From assembly GCF_035582795.1 (NCBI RefSeq), contig NC_134370.1:42333501-42397500 (forward strand): DNA of 64,000 nucleotides, written 5' to 3'. The notes beneath the pieces were generated by a model. It had not been told where the DNA came from. It searched no databases and worked only from the letters and a program-made list of their open reading frames with translations. This stretch comes from Mycteria americana. Taxonomy: Eukaryota; Chordata; Aves; Ciconiiformes; Ciconiidae. This document shows, piece by piece, positions 57,084 to 64,000 of this stretch. The position numbers and the translations under genes are program-made. How positions within the stretch are numbered: position 1 is the stretch's first letter; each line of letters begins with the position of its first letter.

Positions 57084-58155
57084 CCGATGCCCTGTGCCAG
57101 CTGCATCTCCAGGGTCTTGGCAGTGATCTCCAGTCATTGCACTGCTGCATTGCTAGCAGCCCCTCTTTTGGGAGCTGTGGAGTGCCCAAACCAAATGAGA
57201 AGCATCCCAAGCATTATCTTTTCTGAAAAAGCGTTACCCCCTGAAAGCGCTGGGGGTAGGATTGCTATGCCAGCTCTCCAGGTTTGGGAAACTCATAGAG
57301 TGCTTGGATTTCCATTAAAACTTCCGCTGCTAGCTTGGGGATCCCTAAAAAAAAAACTTGTAAGGACTTCTTGAAACTGGGAAAGGAATGCCATTTAATC
57401 CCCTAGGAAGCAGCCAGTCACTACAGCCCATTTTCAAAGGTAAAACAGTCTCATGATACCTTTGGAGGGAAAAAAAAAGTCTTAATCCTTTCAATTTTTG
57501 GTTCAGAGCGAGCAAGCGAGCTACTTTTCCTAGCAGCAATATAAACTGAAGGCTTACAAGCAGTGCATGAGGAGTTTGGAATAAATCCTGCTTGGCTGAT
57601 GTTCAGAAGCTTTTGTTGAGTACACTGTGTCTGATTATGGCTGCTGACAGCCTTGTACACAGTGTACAGCAGACACCACTCCAGTGTAGCACCATTGCAT
57701 GCCACCTGGCAGAACCGCGGGTGTAAACTACTGAGATTCAAAGATTGACATGAGAGTTTCTCCCCTTGAAACCCTTAAGAAACGGCAGGAGGGACGATGC
57801 AGATACAGAGCCTCCTGCTCTGGGGTGAATGTGTTTGTGCCTGTGTCTTGTCTGCTGCCATTTATGCAGAGCTAGTGGCTTTGCTCAGATGTACTGCTGA
57901 TGGGGGGTGCCCAGCAGGACCCCCAGGCCCTCATTACAAGCCTTCATGATGCTCCGGGCTTGTCTGTGCACCACTCTGCTTTCATCCGTTCAGTTTGCAA
58001 TGCCTGATGTTGCTTCCTTCCCTTTCAGCCACAGCAGGGAACATTACCCAGACTTCTCATTTTTCTACTGTAAAATTTTGTTGTTGAATATTCCCTGGCC
58101 CTTCCTTGTTCCCTGTGCCTTTTCCCCCTACCTCCCACGCATGCCCTTGGACAGA
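57084..58155. other. Intergenic, no gene; nested hairpin at 57620
   Basis: Unique sequence between two CR1 copies. Short frames only. Confidence 0.6.
57620..57667. repeat. Nested hairpin, 11-bp outer and 5-bp inner stem
   Basis: Outer arms GTACACTGTGT (57620-57630) and ACACAGTGTAC (57657-57667) pair perfectly. Inside, GGCTG (57639-57643) and CAGCC (57648-57652) pair around CTGA. The whole foldback is 48 nt, shorter than a usual microRNA precursor. Confidence 0.8.
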
Positions 58156-58159
58156 GCAC

Positions 58160-58575
58160 ACCCTCAGCAACTTTGCAGACAATGCAGAACTAGGGGGAGT
58201 GGCTGAAGTGCTGAAGAGCAGAGCGTCAGTCGAGAGGGACCTCGAGAAACTTGGGGATTCAGCCAACAGAAACTTCCTGAAGCTGAGCAGCAAGACGTGC
58301 AAAGTCCTGCATTGGAAGTGGGAAGATCCAATTGCATAGATCCAGGCTGGAAACCATCTGGCTGAGCAGCTCTCCTGGAAAGGACCTAGAGGTTACAGTG
58401 ATTGTTGCATTCAATATGACCCAAGGTGTGCTCTCACTGCAAAGAAGGCAAATCACATCCTGGGCTACCTTAGGCACAGCAGGGGCAGGAGATCAAAGGA
58501 TGTTGTTATCCCCTCTATTCAGTGCCGGGGAGGTCACATCTGGATACTGTGTCCAGTCTTGGGCATCACCCAAAG
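58160..58575 (+). mobile_element. CR1 LINE internal fragment (ORF2 C-terminal part)
   Basis: The CR1 landmarks appear in order: 'caactttgcagacaatgcag', 'gggggagtggctgaagtg', 'gagagggacctcgagaaact', 'tgcaaagtcctgcattgg', 'aaatcacatcctgggctacc', and 'ggtcacatctggatactgtg' then 'tccagtcttgggc'. Frameshifts are present, and the element stops before the usual 3' end. Confidence 0.88.
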
Positions 58576-58860
58576 AGGTGGTGCTTGGATTAAATCTGCG
58601 GAGCTCTCTGCCAGAAGATGCCGAAGTTGCTGACGGTTCCTATGGGCTCAAAAAGAGAGACGATGCAACCACAGAAGACAGATCTGCTGGGAATACATTC
58701 ATGGATGAAAAGTCTGCATGGAAAACCACTAATTATATTGATACCACCTCTAATTCAGTGAAGGACCTGAGCTCCGAACTGCTGGAGTCTGGTAGAGCTT
58801 TCTGGGGATGTATAGCTATGTGCTTGCGCTGTTCTTCAGTAATAACTGCCTGTTAGTGAC
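58576..58860 (+). mobile_element. Probable CR1 3' segment of an older type
   Basis: 'ctctctgccagaagatgccg', 'tcctatgggctcaaaaag', 'attcatggatgaaaag' and 'gagctccgaactgctggag' follow the order of an old CR1 3' region ('ctctgccacaggatgttgtgg ... tgggttcaaaaaggg ... tttatggaagaaaag ... ctgaactgcaaattgctgg'). It abuts the fragment before it, so both may be one element with an internal deletion. Confidence 0.5.
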
Positions 58861-61800
58861 TTCTGCTGAAGGCATGATAAGGGTGCAGGTTTGAGCTGCA
58901 GCAATTGTTTTGTTCTTCTGTGTCTTCCTGGGAAGCCCTTGTTCAGTGAGAAGGGTGGCAGACGGGTAGAAATGTGCCCAGGTTTGGAGAACACTCAGAG
59001 GAGCTGTTGGAGGTGGAGCTTGGGATAACAAGGATAAAGTAGGAAAAACAGGATAGAGGATTTTTGCCCTATGCCCAGATCTCTCACTTGGCAGGGCTGG
59101 GAAAAGAGCTGCTTTGAAGAACTTCCTTCAAGATCTCTCCCCTTGGATCTCCTTGGAAGTGAAGCTCTAACTTGGTGGATGTGAATGTGATTTGTTCCTC
59201 CTGGTCCTCCTGGCTCAGTAGAGAACAGCGTGGCCCTTGTGTCTTTAGGCATCCTCGACTTGGCTTCATTGCCTATTTCTTGTGGTCCTCTGTTGGTTAA
59301 ACGTACAGCCTTTTGTGCTTTTCCCTCAAAGATGCCAGAGTGCAAAATGCACAAGCAGCCTTCCTGGAGCATCACTCCATTTGTCTTTGGATGCCAGAGC
59401 CAGGTTCCTTCTTCTTGGCCCCCCATACCTTGTGTTTCTTTTCTGCGATGGCATCTACTATCACTCGCAAAAACATAAATGTACTAGGGACATTTTTCTT
59501 TTGAAAAACAGACCCAGTGCTCCTTCACAAAATTTGCTTCCTAACCTGAGCAAGAGGCCTGCCACCAATACCCCTTAAATTAGCACGCTTAGAGGAAAGG
59601 TTTTGGGAGACATCCCAATTTGGCTGAAATCAGCAAGAGAAATGCATGTTGACTTTACTGGGAAGTCTGTTACCACAGTCTTGCTGCACAGATCTTTCAG
59701 CCGTCTGAATTTGCTTCAGAGACATGGGCACTGACTCTGCAAGCTGATCCTGTGATCAGAGGTGAGAGGACTGAAGACCAGGAGGGGCTTGTCTGCAGGT
59801 CTCAGGTGGAGGTCACAGAGAAAAAGCGATGTGTGCTTTCTTGCCTATCAACCTTTTTTTTCTTTTGGTAACGGGTGGTGGTTCTCAAAGATAAATGCAG
59901 CTTATTTATTTAGAGACTTCTTGTTTAAAAAGAAAAGGAATGGGAGGAAAAAGCAAACCACAAGTACTGCCTTTCAAATGTTTGTGTTATCAAATATTTG
60001 GAAGTTTGGGGCCTGAAAGTAAGGGATGGAGCCACAAATTTCCATTAGCAGACACAGCTTGACAAACACCCTAAGAGCTGAGTAACTCCATGGCAGTGCC
60101 AAACTCCCCTTGTGCACTAGCCTGTATTGTATCCACAGAGGTTTTTTTTTTTTTCAACCTTCATTTAATTTCTAGATTTGGACTCTTTGGTCCAAAATTC
60201 CCTATCAGCAGAGTGCTGATGCTTGGGAAATTTGCTGGAGCTGATGAATTAGTAGCATACCTGCACTAGAGATTTGTACCAATATAAGTTACACCTGTAA
60301 ATGAACGATCAGCAGCTCATGGTTTGGGATATCTGGAGTAAAGACCACACAACATCTGTTTTTTTCCAAGGGAGTCGCTGTCTACAGGAGAGCAAAGCCC
60401 ACCCTTGCCTTGAACTCAGGCATATTAGTAGAGGAAAAGCACATCCATCTGTTGGGGACGATCATACCGGCTTCAGATGTTGGTGGTGAACTTCTTCCAG
60501 CTTCCCAACATGGCATCCCACTTTTCTAGTACATGTTTTTCCATGGAGGTTGTGTCTGGCATTAAGACTGGTTCCAGTCTAGACTCTCAGTGACTCACAG
60601 GTAACAACCCAGTGATACAACAGATGTGACTTACAGTCCATCATGACCTTTGCATGAAGCAAAAGGGCACCATAATTAGAGAATCTGGGTCCCTACCTGG
60701 TAAAAGGAGACAACAGTGGTGTTTGCAAATCATGTCATGTTTTGCTCATGTTGTCTGAATACCTGTGCATGTAATTTTTGAGTAGCTGGGAAGAAGTTAG
60801 TCTAGGTACCGTTATGTCAAGAGATAAAACATATGTACTTATGCTAGGCCCCACATTGGTCCCTTAGCACACCAGTGCGCACGGTCCTTCCATGTACCTA
60901 GAGAGGAGGCTCCCTTTTACAGCGGGTGCTGAATATCCAACCAGTCAGACCATGCACAGGTGGAGGTCTTCAAGTTCACTTTTAATGTCGGGTTTCTCAT
61001 CGTAAGCACACTCAAGAATGAACGTATGGAAGACTTGAGAAAAACAGGGCAGAATCTTGATAGGAATGATGTGGGTATAAAAGACTATAGAAACTGTGGA
61101 AAAGCTGAATCTGGAAAAATACCCTCTGCTATTGACAAAAGCTTAGAAAAGAGATTTCCAGATTAACAGTACTGCTTTCCTGAAACATAAGGGCATTACT
61201 CCTGCTTTGTTTCAAAGCATTGTGCTGTAAAAAAAATTAAAATTCAGTTTAGCTTTTTAGCTTGTCAGTGCATGCAGCAAAGTTCATGCAAGAGGAATGA
61301 GGATCCCCCCCACCTCCCTGAGAACTTGCTCCCCTCTCTGGGTGACTCTTCTCTGTTCCTGCCCATGCCATGGTCAGGGCTATGCTCAGACCTCCCTGTG
61401 GCCATACGCAACAATCCCAGCTCCCTCTCATCAGTTTGTGGACTGGGTGCTTCAAGCCCTAAGCAGTTTGGTAGATCACCTTCAGCAATCTTTCTGCCAC
61501 CTCTGTTTCTGCTCCACGGGATCAATACAGGACTCACCTAATGCAAAGGTACACATTTCATTATGCCACCACTTACTAGCTCCAGGCCTATGAGCAAAAA
61601 GACATCCATGAGATGAACGTGCATTTGATTGCTTGATTTTTCTTGGAAGCGAAGGAGAATTTCCCCTTCCTGCAGTGGAGCCCATGCTCCCCAAGTGCTG
61701 CCTGCAGCTCAGGAGGTGAAATCTTTTTCACCCTTGGGCAGGGTAGGCTTCTGATTATAGTCATGCAAATCTCTCTGTATTGTTTCAGCAATGCCCTGTG

Positions 61801-63775
61801 CACTAGCTGTGATGAGCTCTCAGGCTGGCATCTCATTTGTGTGTGCCTGAGCTTTGGTGTTTGCCAGCCATGCTAAATGTGGTTAGCTGCACAGAAACTC
61901 AGTGTTGTCTCTCAAATTTACCGTTTATCACAAGTAAGATTTCAAGCACTTCCAGATAATTGTGGTTTCTGCCTGTCTAGGTGGTGTTTCAGCCAATCAT
62001 GTTGTGGAGAAAGGTACTGTGTTTCGAAACTGGCTAAGTCTTGCTTGTCTTCTGATTTGTGGTTCTCGGAAACCCCTTTTGATCACTCCCTTTACTCTGC
62101 CTAACAGACATAACATTAGCTGCTGTGCTTCATGAGTTGCAGTTGATGATTGCTGCTGGACTTGTCTGTTTTCTCTCTTTCTGTTTTAAGCATATCCTGC
62201 TTAAGCATATCCTTACAGGTGCTTCACTTACCTCTGACTAGCCCCTGGCCCCTCTCCTTTCTTTGGGGCTCCTTGAATGGAGAACTGGTGTTCATCTGTT
62301 TTGCTCCCCAAGTTCTAAGCTGGTTTGAAGGAGTCATGTATATGTGCTTGGCTGGACTCCAGATACTGCTTCTTTCCTGCCCAAGAGGTTAAAAATAAAA
62401 CCAAACCACCCCAAACACACAAGCAACAGTTAAGTATGAGCTCTCCTAGGGCCTTGTCAAACTTGGGAGCCACAGCTTGACGTCCAAGGACGCATCCAAG
62501 GCAGTGAGACCAATATGATTTTTCAGGGCCTTGGTTTTCTCCCTGTGCCATGCCCAGTGCGTGGTTTGTAGTTTACATTGAGGTCTCAAAACTTTTTCCC
62601 TGTTTTGAAGAACAGAGAAGATGCTGACCTGTGCTTCAGCTGCGTGGCCATTGAATTCTCTTTCTTTGGAAGCATGGCGTGCTATGTTATCAGTTCAGGC
62701 AGGCTAGTTCCTTTCATATGACTACAGATTTAGTCCCAGATAGTTCCTTGCTCAGTATTTACTCTGTGTAAGTAAGCCTGAGATGGTATTAAAGAGAGGA
62801 ACAGACTGCGGGTTTGAGGCCTGCTGTTGTAACTTGCTTTTTCACTTCCTGGCAGATGTCCAAGTCACTTGGATGTCTGTGAGACATTTCCATGTGCTCT
62901 CATGTTCCCGGGGCCTTCACACTAGTGTCTCCAGACTTCTGGGTAGGAGATACTGAGGTATAGGAGAAAGGATTGGAGGTGGCCTTGAGTCAAAGTGAGC
63001 ACAGGTGGGATCCTGACACTTAAGTACTCTAGGCTAGGAGGAAAAATTGCCAGTGCCATCATGAATACTGGATCTTAAGTCACAGTGGAAGCATTTCACA
63101 TGGTCCTCTGAAAAAGGCGAAAGCTAAAGACCTCAACTACTGCAAAATTCACATCCCAAACACAGCAATCTCTGCTTGCTTTCCCTGGTAGAAGCGAACC
63201 AGCTGGGGTTTTGTTCTCCAAATATCAGTCAGAGTCTTCTTTCCCATTAACTGCATTCACTGCTTGCTTATCCTGCCAAACATCTAGTTTGAAGAAAGGT
63301 TTGGTGGAGGGGTACTGCGAAGAAGGCACACAACTTGATAACGACATAAGAAGACTTTTTTGGTTGGGGAAAAATGAGAACATCTCCTTGCCTTCTTCCA
63401 ACCATTTTTCCCCAATAAGGATTCCTCCTCTCCTTGTGTGCTTCAACTTCAGTGCATGAAAACTGATTCTTTCTACCTTCCTAAAGCTTTCTCAGAGCAT
63501 GGCTGGAAGCTTGACTCCATATCACCATAAGCAATTGTCCCTGAACTCAGGCGGAGATCAGATAGACTCTCCTGTCCCTCATCCAGTGGATACCTATCAT
63601 ACGGGTTGGGTAACCACAATAAATCAGGCAATCCCCTTGGAGTTCAGCTGTATGTGCAAACTCGGAGATGAGGGTTTGCATCTGGAGCTCTTCCCCACTG
63701 TAGGTGTGATGTCAGTTTTGAAGTTAGCCCTAGCTTACAGGAAAGGGCTGGATGCCAGAGTTTTACCAAGAGAGC
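58861..63775. other. Intergenic, nothing recognised
   Basis: Unique sequence with short chance frames (for example 58995-59426 minus, and overlapping sets at 61265-61694 on both strands). No RNA gene, transposon or coding exon recognised. A short duplication of AAGCATATCC occurs near 62189-62212. Confidence 0.6.
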
Positions 63776-64000
63776 TGTCCTGGTTTCAGTTGAGATAGAG
63801 TTAATTTTCTTTATAGTGGCTGGTATGGGGCTATGTTTTGGATTTGTGCTGAAGACAATGTTTATAATACAGAGATGTTTTAGTTGTTGCTGCACTAGTC
63901 AAGGACTTTTCAGCTTCCCGTGCTCTGCCAGGTGCAGAAGAAGCTGGGAGGGGACACAGCCAGGACAGTTGATCCAAACTGACCAAAGGGCTATTCCATA
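63776..64000 (+). mobile_element. Avian endogenous retrovirus LTR, 5' part (cut by the window end)
   Basis: Begins with TG at TGTCCTGGTTTCAGTTGAGA and continues through 'gttttagttgttgctgcact', 'gtcaaggacttttcagctt', 'gctgggaggggacacagcc' and 'ctattccata'. I recognise this as the U3 start of an LTR family common in neoavian, especially passerine, genomes. No coding part is visible. Whether a provirus or a solo LTR follows cannot be seen. The orientation assumes the TG end is the 5' end of the LTR. Confidence 0.8.

Noticed and set aside
58332..58856. 174-codon plus frame
   Set aside because: It lies inside CR1-derived sequence and crosses the apparent junction of two CR1 parts, so it is a chance frame.

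Overview
The window is vertebrate, almost certainly avian, nuclear DNA. On the + strand it carries the 3' half of PTEN (exons 5-9, codons 86-403 in human numbering) with long AT-rich introns and a roughly 3.4 kb 3' UTR. It then runs into about 39.5 kb of intergenic DNA. I call it a bird because the interspersed repeats are CR1 LINE 3' ends, one with the classic ATTCTATGATTCT terminus, and because the window closes in the 5' part of a solo-LTR-type sequence (TGTCCTGGTTTCAG start) that I recognise from neoavian, especially passerine, genomes. There are no Alu-, B1- or L1-like sequences.

Layout. 1-3206 is the end of PTEN intron 4. Exon 5 (3207-3445) carries the catalytic signature [10 protein letters not shown]. 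Exon 6 is 8877-9018, exon 7 is 11275-11441 and exon 8 is 19648-19872. The coding part of exon 9 is 20873-21058 and ends in the PDZ ligand ITKV. Exon lengths 239, 142, 167, 225 and 186 (coding) equal those I recall for human PTEN, and every junction is GT-AG. Introns 5-8 are 5431, 2256, 8206 and 1000 bp. The 3' UTR (21059 to about 24447) holds candidate miR-19, miR-130/301, miR-17/20, miR-26, miR-29 and miR-25/92 seed sites and a Pumilio element. It ends at an ATTAAA signal followed by a GU-rich stretch.

From about 24.45 kb to 64 kb I find no protein-coding gene. No RNLS exon, the expected next neighbour by human synteny, is recognisable. What I can support there is about ten CR1 fragments in both orientations, a decayed hAT-like MITE at 53.8 kb, a possible tRNA-derived fossil at 25.0 kb, homopolymers, short tandem duplications, several hairpins, and a few AT-rich blocks that look like candidate regulatory elements. 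Open frames up to 204 codons in this half behave like chance ORFs.

I did not find a new biological system. The points most worth a second look are a compensated one-codon deletion and insertion in the PTEN C2-domain loop, the very low synonymous divergence of the C-tail, an enlarged intron 7 that may contain a decayed retrocopy, and nested hairpins in the intergenic part.
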